Source: Enterocola sp045611845
GTDB taxonomy: Bacteria; Bacteroidota; Bacteroidia; Bacteroidales; Paludibacteraceae
Assembly: GCA_045611845.1 (NCBI GenBank)
Contig: JAZKXZ010000004.1
Coordinates: forward strand, 62,001-126,000
Reading direction: 5' to 3'
DNA: 64,000 bases
Shown here: in pieces, positions 26,853-37,267 of the stretch
How the letters are laid out: every line of letters begins with the position of its first letter
How positions within the stretch are numbered: the first letter of the stretch is position 1
The notes under the pieces: generated by a model
The model's input: only the letters and a program-made list of their open reading frames with translations
Database searches by the model: none
Told to the model about the DNA's origin: nothing
Program-made: the position numbers and the translations under genes

Positions 26853-29800
26853 TTATTTTGCTGATTTATCATCTATTTGCATAAACACATAGTCACGACG
26901 TTGTTGTTCTTCTTTATCACGTTCGCCGTGGCGAGACATAATACCATACATTACTGGTACTACGATAAGGGTTACTAGGGTTGAAACCAATAGACCACCG
27001 ATAACTACGATACCTAGAGGTCTCCACATTTCTGAACCTTCACCGCTACTTACTGCCATTGGCACCATACCAAGAAGTGTGGTAAACGCGGTCATAAGTA
27101 CAGGACGAAGACGAGATTGACCAGAAAGTTGGATAGCTTCGTTTAGTTCGTAACCACGGTCACGCATTAGGTTGATGTAGTCTACAAGCACGATACCGTT
27201 TTTCACAACGATACCCACAAGCATCACTATACCAAGAGCACCAATCATGTCTAAAGAAGTATCTGTTACCCAAAGTGAGATAATCACACCAGAGATAGCA
27301 AATGGCACAGACATCATAATGATAAATGGTTTAGATAGAGACTCAAACTGAGAAGCCATCACCACATATACTAGGATAATGATAAGTGCAAACAATAGAC
27401 CTATATCTGCGAAACTTTCTTGTTGTTCTTCGTAGTCACCACCGTAACGTACTGTTACACCTACAGGGCGTTCCATAGGGTCTACTACAGATTGGATAGT
27501 TGCAGCCAATTCACCTAAAGATACTTCGTGAGGAGTAACTTTGATGGTTAGCATACGTTGACGCGTTTTACGTTCAATTTCTGGTGGAGCAAGATATTCT
27601 TCTACTGTAGCAAGTTCGCTAAGTTTGATTAACTTACCTGCTTGTGTAGGAATAGTTAAGTTTTCGATATCTGAAATTGAGTTACGGTCTGATTCTGACA
27701 AACGAACAAGAATATCGTATTCGTCACCGTCTTCTTTTAGGTATCCAGCAGTATAACCATTGATACGGCTACGTACGTAAGTTGCTACAGTAGCTGAGTT
27801 TAGTCCGTGACGTGCAGCTTTTTCTTTGTCTACTACCACTTTAAGTTCTGGACGGTCTTCGTCGCGACTCACAGTTACATCACGTGCACCTTCTAAGTCT
27901 TTTACTTTTTGTTTGATTTGTTCTGCAAAAAGGTTAGTTGCATCGAAGTCGTAACCATAAACTTCTATATCAACAGTAGAAACACCACCGCCACCAAAGC
28001 TACCTGCAAGTTCACAACTATAGTCTAAGATTTGTGGATATTGTGCTAGTTCTTTACGAATAACCTCAGCAATTTCAAAGATAGTACGTTCACGTTCGTG
28101 TTTTTTATTACAAACCACAGTCATTTGTAGTTTATAGTTTGAGGTTTTGTTGATAAGAGCAGAGAAACCTGCGTCGTCTGGTGAACCTGTTGTTGAAGAT
28201 AGCATACGTACTTCAGGCACAAGTTGCATAATACGACTCTCTAACTGGCGAGCAAGTGCTGCAGTTTCTTCAACACGAGTAGAACGTTGCAACTCTACAT
28301 TTACTGTCAAACGACCATTGTCGGTCTTTTGCATAAAGTCTGTTCCTACGAAACCTAAATATGCAGGAACCATAGAAGCAATAAAGAATAAGAATACACC
28401 GAGCAAGGTTAATCCTTTGTGACGAAGACATGCACCTAATGCTTTAGCATAAACAGCATCTACCTTGTCTAGCATTTTTACCACATATTTTTGGTACCAA
28501 CCTGCTTGTACACTTTCTTCGATTAGTTTTCCATTTTCTACGTGTACCTTTTTAGCACGAAGAAGTTTTGAAGAAAGCATTGGAGTAAGCGTAATAGCCA
28601 CAACAGTGGAAGTACATACTACTATGGTTACAATCCAACCAAGTTCTTTGAACATGATACCAGCAAAACCAGTAAGCATGGTTAGAGGCACAAACACAGC
28701 CACAATAACTAATGTAGTTGCGATAACTGATACCCACACCTCATTGGTAGCATAAATAGCAGCTTCACGAGGGTTTGAACCACGTTCTATGTGAGAGGTA
28801 ATATTTTCTAGTACCACAATGGCGTCGTCCACCACCATACCAATAGCAATGGTAAGCGAACAAAGTGAGATAATATTTAGCGAACTATCTACAAACAATA
28901 GGTAGATAAATGCTACAATAAGGGCAATTGGAATAGTAGCACTAATAATCAATGTAGCTCTCCAACGTCCAAGGAAGAACAATACCACAAGCACCACGAA
29001 CAACAACGCATAAAGAATAGATTCAATAAGCGAGTCGATAGAGTTTTGAATATCTTCTGATGAGTCGTAAACCACGTCAATGTTGATATCTGGAGGCAAT
29101 TGACCTTTCACTTGCTCCATTTTTTTGTTTAGTTCTTGACAGATTTTTACGGTATTTGCACCAGATTGTTTCATGATAACAAGACGCACACCATCACGAC
29201 TATTGATTTTTTCGTCTAGTGTAAGGTCTTTGATAGTATCACGCACTGTAGCAAGGTCGCGCACATAGATTTGTTTTCCTTGAGGAGTAGTTGTTACTAC
29301 AACATTCTCAATTTCAGCACTTTCTAGGTATTCACTACGTACTTGTACTTGATATTGTTCGTCAAGCATTTTCACGCTACCAGATGCCATATTCAAGTTG
29401 TTTGCACTAATTGCGCTACCAACTAATTCTAGTGGAATATGATAAGCGTCTAGTTTTGCTTGGTCGATGTCAACATAAACATAACGTTCTGGTTGACCAG
29501 ACATAGAGATATTACCTACCCCATCTACTTGGTTTAGAAGTGGAATAACTTCGTCATCCAACAATTTTTCTAGACCAGCGTATGATTCATCTGCTGTAAC
29601 AGCATATTGAATAATAGGCATAGAACTAGAACTAAACTTAAAGATGAATGGGTTTGATGTTCCATCTGGTAAGTTGTCTTTCACAATGTCGATGTATGAG
29701 CGAACGTCGTTTACTGCTTCGTCCATGTTTGTACCCCACTCTAATTCTAGGGTTACAACAGAGATATTATCTTTTGAACGAGAAGTAATTTCTTTTAGTC

Positions 29801-30026
29801 CGTCTACAGAGTTCAAACTGTTTTCCAACACCTTGGTGATGTTGGTTTCCATTTCAGTTGCATTGGCACCAGGATATGTACACATCACCATTACGTATGG
29901 TGGGTCCATTTCTGGCATTTGGTCAATTGGCAGTTTTATATATGAAAACGCACCAATGATCATTACCGCTATAAAGATAAGTATAGTGGTAACGGGTTTA
30001 TTAATGGCCGTCTTATAAATACTCAT
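26853..30026 (-). CDS. RND-family efflux transporter, AcrB/HAE1-like
   Basis: A 1057-residue inner-membrane pump with the duplicated RND layout: TM1 near 12-32, a large periplasmic domain, TM2-6, and a second half with the same order. The proton-relay aspartates Asp400-Asp401 are present in IAIGMVVDDAIVVLENI, which fits drug/amphiphile exporters rather than metal exporters. It works with the upstream adaptor and TolC-like channel. It lies 6 nt after the adaptor gene and 6 nt before the PII-like gene. The substrate is unknown. Confidence 0.95.
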   Translation of the reverse strand: MSIYKTAINKPVTTILIFIAVMIIGAFSYIKLPIDQMPEMDPPYVMVMCTYPGANATEMETNITKVLENSLNSVDGLKEITSRSKDNISVVTLELEWGTNMDEAVNDVRSYIDIVKDNLPDGTSNPFIFKFSSSSMPIIQYAVTADESYAGLEKLLDDEVIPLLNQVDGVGNISMSGQPERYVYVDIDQAKLDAYHIPLELVGSAISANNLNMASGSVKMLDEQYQVQVRSEYLESAEIENVVVTTTPQGKQIYVRDLATVRDTIKDLTLDEKINSRDGVRLVIMKQSGANTVKICQELNKKMEQVKGQLPPDINIDVVYDSSEDIQNSIDSLIESILYALLFVVLVVLFFLGRWRATLIISATIPIALIVAFIYLLFVDSSLNIISLCSLTIAIGMVVDDAIVVLENITSHIERGSNPREAAIYATNEVWVSVIATTLVIVAVFVPLTMLTGFAGIMFKELGWIVTIVVCTSTVVAITLTPMLSSKLLRAKKVHVENGKLIEESVQAGWYQKYVVKMLDKVDAVYAKALGACLRHKGLTLLGVFLFFIASMVPAYLGFVGTDFMQKTDNGRLTVNVELQRSTRVEETAALARQLESRIMQLVPEVRMLSSTTGSPDDAGFSALINKTSNYKLQMTVVCNKKHERERTIFEIAEVIRKELAQYPQILDYSCELAGSFGGGGVSTVDIEVYGYDFDATNLFAEQIKQKVKDLEGARDVTVSRDEDRPELKVVVDKEKAARHGLNSATVATYVRSRINGYTAGYLKEDGDEYDILVRLSESDRNSISDIENLTIPTQAGKLIKLSELATVEEYLAPPEIERKTRQRMLTIKVTPHEVSLGELAATIQSVVDPMERPVGVTVRYGGDYEEQQESFADIGLLFALIIILVYVVMASQFESLSKPFIIMMSVPFAISGVIISLWVTDTSLDMIGALGIVMLVGIVVKNGIVLVDYINLMRDRGYELNEAIQLSGQSRLRPVLMTAFTTLLGMVPMAVSSGEGSEMWRPLGIVVIGGLLVSTLVTLIVVPVMYGIMSRHGERDKEEQQRRDYVFMQIDDKSAK

Positions 30027-30032
30027 AACTCT

Positions 30033-31049
30033 CTATTGTTTAACGATTTCTAATTTAACACCATCAACAAGACGACCTTGACCTACAACTACAAGTTCGT
30101 CGCCTTCTTTTAATTCTTCAGAAATTATTTCAATATCACGGTCGTAACGTTTGCCAAGTTCTACTTTCACGCGTTTTGCTACGCCACCATTGTTTACGAA
30201 TACATAACGTTCGTTAGAACCAATAAGTTTTAAAACTGATTGATATGGAACTAATAAACCTTTTACTTTACCTACTGGAATAGAAGTAGATACATACATA
30301 CCTGGACGTAATGTTTCAGATGCATTTGGAATCACAACTTTCACAGTAAATGTGTGAGAAGCAGGGTCTATAGTAGGATAAACCATTTCTACTGTAGCAT
30401 TGAAAGTTTTTCCTGGATAAATGTCTGAAACGATAGACAATTTCATTCCATTTTTAAATTGTGGGAAATACGCTTCTTGAACATTAATGTATGCTTTCAA
30501 CTTATTGATTTGTGTAAGTTGAAGAATTGGTTGACCTGCACACAACTCACCTGGTTCAAAGTTACGAGCAGAAATAACACCAGCAAAATCGGCACGAACA
30601 AAGGTATTTTTTTCGTAAAGAGCAAGTTGTTCTTTAAGTTGTTCGTATTGAGTTTTTGTTTGGTCATAAATTTGTTGAGAAATGCTTCCTGCTTCTTTTA
30701 AAGCTTCCATACGACCCATTTCTACACCTAACTTTGCATATTGCAATTTGGTTGTAGTGTATTGAGTTGGGTCCATTTTCACAAGTACTTGACCTTTAGA
30801 CACTTTGTCACCAACATCTACAAGAATGTCGTTGATAATACCACTTACAGAAGAAGAAATCTTCATATTGTCATAACCTTCCAATGTGGTAGGTAAAACA
30901 ACTTCACGTTCAATTACTGTAGAAGTTAATTTCATTACTTGAACTTTTTCTACCTTTTCTACTTCTTGAACGGTAGTTTGTTCTTCTGAACATGCAGATA
31001 GCGTAAATACTAACGCTAATGCAGATAAACTAGTTAAAATCTTGTTCAT
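30033..31049 (-). CDS. RND efflux periplasmic adaptor (membrane-fusion lipoprotein)
   Basis: A 338-residue protein with a lipobox ending at Cys20 (LSAC). It shows a split lipoyl domain (ISSSVSGIINDILVDVGDKVSKGQVLVKMD, later FVRADFAGVISARNFEPGELC), a short helical hairpin (QYEQLKEQLALYEK), a beta-barrel and a membrane-proximal domain ending in GDELVVVGQGRLVDGVKLEIV. It bridges the RND pump and the outer-membrane channel. It starts 14 nt after the TolC-like gene. Confidence 0.94.
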   Translation of the reverse strand: MNKILTSLSALALVFTLSACSEEQTTVQEVEKVEKVQVMKLTSTVIEREVVLPTTLEGYDNMKISSSVSGIINDILVDVGDKVSKGQVLVKMDPTQYTTTKLQYAKLGVEMGRMEALKEAGSISQQIYDQTKTQYEQLKEQLALYEKNTFVRADFAGVISARNFEPGELCAGQPILQLTQINKLKAYINVQEAYFPQFKNGMKLSIVSDIYPGKTFNATVEMVYPTIDPASHTFTVKVVIPNASETLRPGMYVSTSIPVGKVKGLLVPYQSVLKLIGSNERYVFVNNGGVAKRVKVELGKRYDRDIEIISEELKEGDELVVVGQGRLVDGVKLEIVKQ

Positions 31050-31062
31050 AATATATTGTTGT

Positions 31063-32358
31063 TTATTTATTTAGCAGATTTTTAAGATTAATGTGAGCAT
31101 TAACCATAGAAGTTAAAGCTTGAATATAGTTTTGTTGTGCTGTAATAAGGTTTGTACTTGTGTTTGTAACATCTAAAGATGAAGCATAACCATACTCAAA
31201 TTTTTTAGACATATTGTCGAACACACGTTGAGTAACCTCGATATTGCGTTTTTGGATTTGATAGTTGTCATATGCAGAAACCAAATCGTAACGATATTGA
31301 CGATCTGACACTCTTAATTGGTCTTCTGTGTCAGCTAGTGTATTTTGAGCTGCTTGATAAGCAAGTTTCTTTTCTGTAACACCTGCAGCACGCACACCGC
31401 TAGACCAAATTGGCACACTCACAGTAACACCTACTGTGTTTGGAGGAGTCATATTCATACCTTCAGCTTCTCCGAAATATGTTTTTCCACTATATTGGTA
31501 GAAACCTGTTATAGATGGTACATATTCCATAGCTTTCATTGTAACTTGCTTTTTAGCAAGTTCTGCTTGTTGTTTTGATAGTGTATAGTCGTAGTTTTCT
31601 TCCAAAACCAATTCAGAAGATAACAACTTCATTGCTTCATCTGCATTAAGAATATCGTCTAGTTTGTTGCTTAAAACAATTTCTGTGCTAGCATCCACAC
31701 CTAATAATAGTTGTAATGAACTTTTTAGCACTTCGATAGTACGGTCTGTTGTATTAATTGCACTCTCCATAGAAGCTACTTGAACAGAAAGTTGGTCTGC
31801 ATCAATTTGTTCTGCTGCACCTACTTTTACTGCATTTTCAGTCATTTTGTATAGAGCTTCTAAGTTTACCATATTTTTACGTAGCAACTCTACAGTTTCT
31901 TGTGTAGCAAGGATATTTACATATACATTGGTTACGTTGGCTTCAATAACTTGAATAGTTTTGGCTTTAGCCACATCTTGCATATCTTTTGCAAGGTCTG
32001 AGATAAGTGAACCAACTATTTGTTGACCGCTAATAGTCATTGTTGCTTTAATACCTAACTCTCCTGTTGGATTCATTGGGACTGGCATACCAGCAAGTTT
32101 CATTTCATAACCACACATATTGGTGTAACCTAAAGAACCAGACACTTGAGGCAACATAGATGCTATAGACTGCCAACGCGCCGCTTCTGCTTGTTTCACA
32201 CTTAATCCTGCATTTTGAATAGTTCTGTTGTGTTCCACTGCGTATTGTTTAGCTTCGTCTAGAGATACCACCAATGAGGAATCTTTAGAAACAGCTTCTT
32301 GTGCCATAATAGAGGCGCAAGATAAAAGGGTAATTAAACTAATAATTAATCTTTTCAT
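31063..32358 (-). CDS. TolC-family outer-membrane efflux channel
   Basis: 431 residues with a signal peptide (1-19), two outer-membrane efflux repeats (SLDEAKQYAVEHNRTIQNAGLSVKQAEAARWQ and the later ELAKKQVTMKAMEYVPSITGFYQYSG), and long heptad-rich helices. It forms the trimeric exit duct. It lies 18 nt after the TetR gene and before the adaptor and pump genes. Confidence 0.94.
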   Translation of the reverse strand: MKRLIISLITLLSCASIMAQEAVSKDSSLVVSLDEAKQYAVEHNRTIQNAGLSVKQAEAARWQSIASMLPQVSGSLGYTNMCGYEMKLAGMPVPMNPTGELGIKATMTISGQQIVGSLISDLAKDMQDVAKAKTIQVIEANVTNVYVNILATQETVELLRKNMVNLEALYKMTENAVKVGAAEQIDADQLSVQVASMESAINTTDRTIEVLKSSLQLLLGVDASTEIVLSNKLDDILNADEAMKLLSSELVLEENYDYTLSKQQAELAKKQVTMKAMEYVPSITGFYQYSGKTYFGEAEGMNMTPPNTVGVTVSVPIWSSGVRAAGVTEKKLAYQAAQNTLADTEDQLRVSDRQYRYDLVSAYDNYQIQKRNIEVTQRVFDNMSKKFEYGYASSLDVTNTSTNLITAQQNYIQALTSMVNAHINLKNLLNK

Positions 32359-32375
32359 ACTTTATTATTATATAT

Positions 32376-32999
32376 TTATTTTTTTACTGCGTTGGTATAA
32401 TTGTTTAAATAATACTCAAGTCCTTTTTCGCTACATACTGCCCTCACCCATAAATCTAAAAGAAAAAGAACATAATTTACATGCTCGTTTTTAGGAAGTT
32501 GAAGCAATCGATTTATAGCTTGATTGTTCATATCAAGAGAGAATGAAATAAGATATTCTTTGTCCATATCGTCTCTAAACAATCCTTGCTCTATTCCTTT
32601 ATCCAATAATAATGTTAATACAGTGTGAACTTTTTCAAATTCTTTTTTATCTCTAGCCTCGCGTATATTTGGATAATATTTAAGCAAATCGTACATGAAT
32701 ACCTCATACTTTTTATGATGCTCACGCACAGCCATTGATGGACGTTTAAGCCATAAATCTATAACATTATCACACACCTCTATCTCCTCTTTAATATCAA
32801 ATCTACGTGGTGTTTTTTCTGATATTATGTTATAAACAACTTCGATAAGTGCCTCTTTGTTTTCAAACTCGGTATAAAAAGTCTTCTTTGATATATGCAG
32901 TTCATTGCATATATCATCTACCTTGATAGACTTAATTCCATACTTTGTGAAAAGTCCCTCGGCTGTCTTTAATATCGATTTTCTTAAATTTAAATCCAT
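32376..32999 (-). CDS. TetR/AcrR-family transcriptional regulator
   Basis: 207 residues from the ATG at 32999. The N-terminal helix-turn-helix has SILKTAEGLFTKYGIKSIKVDDICNELHISKKTFYTEFENKEALIEVVY, typical of TetR. The C-terminal ligand-binding domain is unremarkable. As first gene of the efflux operon it probably represses it and is released by a pump substrate. An ATG 18 nt further upstream is possible in frame, but it lies upstream of the inferred transcription start and is rejected. Confidence 0.9.
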   Translation of the reverse strand: MDLNLRKSILKTAEGLFTKYGIKSIKVDDICNELHISKKTFYTEFENKEALIEVVYNIISEKTPRRFDIKEEIEVCDNVIDLWLKRPSMAVREHHKKYEVFMYDLLKYYPNIREARDKKEFEKVHTVLTLLLDKGIEQGLFRDDMDKEYLISFSLDMNNQAINRLLQLPKNEHVNYVLFLLDLWVRAVCSEKGLEYYLNNYTNAVKK

Positions 33000-33018
33000 T
33001 TTTCGCCAAAAAAGCACA

Positions 33019-33026
33019 CAAAAATA
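33019..33026 (-). promoter_or_regulatory. Efflux operon promoter, TATTTTTG
   Basis: Reverse complement of CAAAAATA, 20 bp upstream of the TetR ATG, implying a short leader. Confidence 0.45.
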
Positions 33027-33113
33027 TATAATTTATGCTGTTCAACATTAATTTATTTTGTTAAATTTTAAATCAATTTTTGTTAATACTTTGTAATTAA
33101 CTGTTTATCAACA

Positions 33114-33152
33114 ACTTGAAAGGAAACTATTTTACGCAAAAAGTTTCCAAGT
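33114..33152. repeat. Inverted repeat upstream of the efflux operon
   Basis: GGAAACT at 33122-33128 and AGTTTCC at 33142-33148 form a 7-bp perfect repeat, extended by ACTTG/CAAGT with a bulge. It lies about 100 bp upstream of the inferred operon start. It could be a regulator site but is far from the promoter. Confidence 0.35.
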
Positions 33153-33168
33153 GTTACAAAATTGTTAC

Positions 33169-33204
33169 AAAAAAAGGGTTAACCTTACGGCTAACCCTTT
33201 TTTG
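33169..33204 (-). terminator. mutAB operon terminator
   Basis: AAAAAAGGGTTA and TAACCCTTTTTT form a 12-bp stem with a 9-nt loop, starting 18 bp after the mutB stop. Confidence 0.85.
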
Positions 33205-33221
33205 AATATATTCTTAATGTA

Positions 33222-35348
33222 TTATTCTGCCATTAGAATATCTAAGATTTGGCTTGCTGACTTAGCCACTGAAGAACCAGGACCAAAGATTGCAGCCACA
33301 CCTGCTTTGTATAAGAAGTCATAGTCTTGAGCTGGGATAACACCACCTGCGATAACTACGATATCTTCACGGCCAAGTTTCTTAAGTTCTTCGATAACTT
33401 GAGGAACTAGAGTTTTGTGACCTGCAGCTAGTGAAGATACACCTAGTACGTGAACGTCGTTTTCTACAGCTTGTTTTGCTGCTTCTGCTGGAGTTTGGAA
33501 TAGAGGTCCCATATCCACGTCGAAACCACAGTCTGCATAACCTGTAGCTACTACTTTAGCACCACGGTCGTGACCATCTTGACCCATTTTTGCAATCATG
33601 ATACGTGGTTGACGACCTTCTTTTTTAGCAAAGGCAGCGCATTTTTCGCTTGCTTCTTTGAATTCTTCGTTGTTTTTAATTTCTGAACTATACACGCCTG
33701 AAATTGTTCTAATTGTTGCTTTATAACGTCCTACTACTGCTTCACAAGCATCAGAGATTTCACCTAGAGATGCACGTACGCGAGCTGCTTCTACTGCTAA
33801 TTCTAGTAAGTTACCTTCACCAGTTTTAACACATTCTGTGATAGCTTCAAGAGCTTTTTTAACAGCTTCGTTGTCGCGGTTTGCACGAAGTTGTTCTAGA
33901 CGTTCGATTTGTTGTTTACGAACAGCAGTGTTATCTACTTCTAGAATATCGATTGGATCTTCGTGGTCTAGGCGATATTTGTTTACACCAACGATGGTTT
34001 GTTTGCCAGAGTCGATGCGAGATTGAGTACGAGCAGCTGCTTCTTCAATACGCATTTTTGGAATACCAGTTTCGATAGCTGCAGCCATACCACCAAGTTT
34101 TTCAATTTCTTCGATGTGAGCCCAAGCTTTTTCTACTAGTTCGTTGGTTAGAGATTCTACATAATAAGAACCTGCCCATGGGTCGATTTCTTTACAAATC
34201 TTAGTTTCTTCTTGGATGTAGATTTGTGTATTACGAGCAATACGTGCAGAGAAGTCTGTTGGAAGTGCAATAGCTTCGTCTAGCGCATTGGTGTGAAGTG
34301 ATTGAGTGTGACCTAGAGCAGCACCCATAGCTTCGATACATGTACGGCCAACGTTGTTGAATGGGTCTTGTTCTGTTAGAGACCAACCAGATGTTTGGCT
34401 GTGTGTACGTAGAGCTAGAGATTTAGGGTTTTTAGGGTTGAATTGTTTTACAATTTTAGCCCAAAGCATACGAGCTGCACGCATCTTAGCTATTTCCATA
34501 AAGTGGTTTGTACCAATAGCCCAGAAGAATGATAAACGTGGAGCGAATGCGTCAATATCCATACCTGCATTGATACCAGCACGTAGGTATTCAAGACCGT
34601 CTGCTAGTGTGTATGCCAACTCGATGTCTGCAGTAGCACCTGCTTCTTGCATGTGGTAACCAGAGGTAGAGATTGAGTTGAATTTAGGCATGTTTTTAGA
34701 TGTGTATTCGAAGATGTCAGCGATAATCTTCATAGAGAATTTAGGAGGGTAAATATATGTGTTACGCACCATAAATTCTTTTAAGATATCGTTTTGGATT
34801 GTACCAGCCATTTCTTCTAGTTTTGCACCTTGTTCTAGACCTGCGTTGATATAGAATGCAAGAATAGGAAGAACGGCACCGTTCATTGTCATAGAAACTG
34901 ACATTTTATTCAATGGAATACCGTCGAATAAAACTTTCATATCTTCTACAGAACAGATTGATACACCTGCTTTACCTACGTCACCAACAACACGTTCGTG
35001 GTCTGCGTCGTAGCCACGGTGTGTAGCTAAGTCGAATGCTACAGAAAGACCTTTTTGACCAGATGCTAAGTTTCTACGATAGAATGCGTTAGATTCTTCT
35101 GCAGTAGAGAAACCTGCGTATTGACGAATAGTCCAAGGGCGCATTGGGTACATAGCGCTATAAGGTCCACGTAGGAATGGAGGAAGACCAGATGCATAGT
35201 TTAGAAAATCTAAGTTTTCTGTATCTTCTGCTGTGTAAACTGGTTTCACAGGGATTTGTTCCGCTGTAGTCCAGTTTGATTCGTTGTTGCCTGCGAAAGC
35301 ACTAGCTTGAACAGACTTAATATCTATATTATTAAAATTTGGTTTCAT
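33222..35348 (-). CDS. mutB: Methylmalonyl-CoA mutase large subunit
   Basis: The 708-residue catalytic subunit. The N-terminal TIM barrel has the CoA-binding PFLRGPYSAMYPMRPWTIRQYAGFSTAEESN segment, and the C-terminal Rossmann domain carries the cobalamin motif D-x-H-x-x-G at 591-596 (DGHDRG, His593 axial ligand) with later GVSSLAAGHKTLVPQ. It converts succinyl-CoA and methylmalonyl-CoA, a step in propionate formation. It follows mutA by 17 bp and ends the operon before a strong terminator. Confidence 0.98.
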   Translation of the reverse strand: MKPNFNNIDIKSVQASAFAGNNESNWTTAEQIPVKPVYTAEDTENLDFLNYASGLPPFLRGPYSAMYPMRPWTIRQYAGFSTAEESNAFYRRNLASGQKGLSVAFDLATHRGYDADHERVVGDVGKAGVSICSVEDMKVLFDGIPLNKMSVSMTMNGAVLPILAFYINAGLEQGAKLEEMAGTIQNDILKEFMVRNTYIYPPKFSMKIIADIFEYTSKNMPKFNSISTSGYHMQEAGATADIELAYTLADGLEYLRAGINAGMDIDAFAPRLSFFWAIGTNHFMEIAKMRAARMLWAKIVKQFNPKNPKSLALRTHSQTSGWSLTEQDPFNNVGRTCIEAMGAALGHTQSLHTNALDEAIALPTDFSARIARNTQIYIQEETKICKEIDPWAGSYYVESLTNELVEKAWAHIEEIEKLGGMAAAIETGIPKMRIEEAAARTQSRIDSGKQTIVGVNKYRLDHEDPIDILEVDNTAVRKQQIERLEQLRANRDNEAVKKALEAITECVKTGEGNLLELAVEAARVRASLGEISDACEAVVGRYKATIRTISGVYSSEIKNNEEFKEASEKCAAFAKKEGRQPRIMIAKMGQDGHDRGAKVVATGYADCGFDVDMGPLFQTPAEAAKQAVENDVHVLGVSSLAAGHKTLVPQVIEELKKLGREDIVVIAGGVIPAQDYDFLYKAGVAAIFGPGSSVAKSASQILDILMAE

Positions 35349-35365
35349 AATAATTTCTCCTTCTA

Positions 35366-37222
35366 TTAAATGCCTAATTTGTTATTAAAGCCTTTTAGAG
35401 TTTCAAGCACGTTTACACGAACATGGATAAAGTTCTCGATACCAGCTTTTTGCAAATCTTCCATACAAGCTGGAGCACCTGCTACAACGAAGATTTGTTC
35501 GCCACCTACTGCTTGGAAAGCAGGGATAGCTAGTTCGGCATATTCATCATCGCTAGAACATAGTACGATAATATCTGCACCTGCAGCTTTAGCAGCAGCT
35601 ACACCTTCTTCTACTGTAGAGAAGCCTAGGTTGTCGATAACTTCGTAACCAGCGCAAGCGAAGAAGTTACAAGAGAATTGAGAACGAGCAAGACGCATTG
35701 CTAAGTTACCAATTGTAAGCATAAATGCTTTTGGACGTTTAGCTGATGCTTCTGTTGCAAGACGTAGAGTTTCAAATTCTTCTGCAGCGCGTTCTGTAGG
35801 AAGAGCTACACCACAAGTTTCTACTGTACAACCACATTTGCAAGCACATTCTTTATTTACGATTTTTTCTGCTGCCATTTCGCTAAAGTTAGGGAATTGG
35901 TTTGTACCAAGAAGGATTTCTTTGCGAGATGCAACGTCTTTTTTACGTTTGTCAGCAGTTTCTTTTACTTGAGCAAAAATAGCACCGCTTTCAATTGCAG
36001 CAAGTAAACCACCAGCGTTTTGAATATCTAAGAAGATTTTCCAAGCCTGTTCTGCAATCATAGCTGTTAGGCTTTCGATATAGTAAGAACCAGCAGCTGG
36101 GTCAATAACTTTATCGAAGTTTGATTCTTCTTTTAATAATAATTGTTGGTTGCGAGCAATACGTTCTGAGAACTCGTCAGATGCTTTGAATGTAGCATCA
36201 AAAGGAAGAACGGTTAATGAGTCTACACCACCTAGAGCAGCACTCATAGCTTCTGTTTGAGTACGAAGCATATTTACGTGTGCGTCATAAATAGTTTTGT
36301 TGTATGTAGAAGTTTCTGCGTGAATTTTCATTTTAGCAGCGCATAGGCAAGAAGGATTGTATGCCTCTACGATTTTTGCCCATAATAAACGAGCTGCACG
36401 GAACTTTGCAATTTCCATGAAGTAGTTACCACCTACACCGAATGCAAATTTGATAGATTTTGCTACCATAGGGTCAACACCTGCTTCTGTAAGAAGTTCT
36501 AGATATTGGTTACCCCATGCTAAAGCATAACCAAGCTCTTGTGCGCAATAAACACCTGCATTGTTGAAGCTAACTGCATTTACACCAATAACTGGGAAGT
36601 TTACTAGTGCTTCTGCTTCTTGAAGAACTTCAATTAAGATTGTTGTGATTTCTTCTGCAGATAGTTTTTTGCCTTTTAGAAGCATTCTATTGATTGGGTC
36701 ACAACAAATAGAACCATAAACCCCAGCAAGATCATATCCTTTAGATGCGAAATATGCTTTAAGCAGAGAAGCAAGTTTAGCTGCTTCTTTAACACATACT
36801 TTGAAGTTTAATTCAACTTTAGTAGCATCGATGCCGTTTAAAAGAGTAGCAATGTACTCTTCGCTAAGTTCTGCTTTGTTTACTTTAATTCCTAATGAGT
36901 TAATACCTTTACCTAAAACGTCAAGAGCTTTTTCATTAGCAGCTTTAGCGCATTTAGCGTCGATGTTTTGACGAACTTTCCAGTTGTTGTCGGTTTTGGT
37001 ACCGCGAACGTATGGGAATTCGCCTGGAGCAGATTTAGTAGTTAGTAAACCTTCTATGTCTTCTGCACGATAGAAAGGGTTTACATTGAAACCTTCTGGA
37101 GTTCTCCATACTAACTTTTTAGAAAAGTCAGCTCCCTTAAGGTCTGCTGTAATTTTGTCCATCCATTCCTGTGTTGAAATTGCAGGAAAGTCTGCCAAAA
37201 AGTTTAATTTCTTTTGTGTCAT
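35366..37222 (-). CDS. mutA: Methylmalonyl-CoA mutase small subunit
   Basis: The 618-residue non-catalytic partner of MutB, with the same barrel plus B12-like domain layout (VWRTPEGFNVNPFYRAEDIEG opening). The cobalamin D-x-H-x-x-G motif is absent; the equivalent region reads TIGNLAMRLARSQF, as expected for small subunits. An oddity is a cysteine cluster between the domains, Cys459, 461, 463, 465 and 470 (CACKCGCTVETC). A TAAATTTG promoter lies 38 bp upstream, overlapped by a palindrome. Confidence 0.96.
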   Translation of the reverse strand: MTQKKLNFLADFPAISTQEWMDKITADLKGADFSKKLVWRTPEGFNVNPFYRAEDIEGLLTTKSAPGEFPYVRGTKTDNNWKVRQNIDAKCAKAANEKALDVLGKGINSLGIKVNKAELSEEYIATLLNGIDATKVELNFKVCVKEAAKLASLLKAYFASKGYDLAGVYGSICCDPINRMLLKGKKLSAEEITTILIEVLQEAEALVNFPVIGVNAVSFNNAGVYCAQELGYALAWGNQYLELLTEAGVDPMVAKSIKFAFGVGGNYFMEIAKFRAARLLWAKIVEAYNPSCLCAAKMKIHAETSTYNKTIYDAHVNMLRTQTEAMSAALGGVDSLTVLPFDATFKASDEFSERIARNQQLLLKEESNFDKVIDPAAGSYYIESLTAMIAEQAWKIFLDIQNAGGLLAAIESGAIFAQVKETADKRKKDVASRKEILLGTNQFPNFSEMAAEKIVNKECACKCGCTVETCGVALPTERAAEEFETLRLATEASAKRPKAFMLTIGNLAMRLARSQFSCNFFACAGYEVIDNLGFSTVEEGVAAAKAAGADIIVLCSSDDEYAELAIPAFQAVGGEQIFVVAGAPACMEDLQKAGIENFIHVRVNVLETLKGFNNKLGI

Positions 37223-37259
37223 ACTATTTAATTTTTATGTGTAGTTTTTTATAAGCACG

Positions 37260-37267
37260 CAAATTTA
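37260..37267 (-). promoter_or_regulatory. mutAB promoter, TAAATTTG
   Basis: Reverse complement of CAAATTTA, 38 bp upstream of the mutA ATG. It shares bases with the hairpin at 37264-37295. Confidence 0.55.

Noticed and set aside
29644..30018. Plus-strand frame of 124 codons opposite the RND pump start
   Set aside because: It is antisense to the well-conserved first periplasmic region of the pump; no domain.
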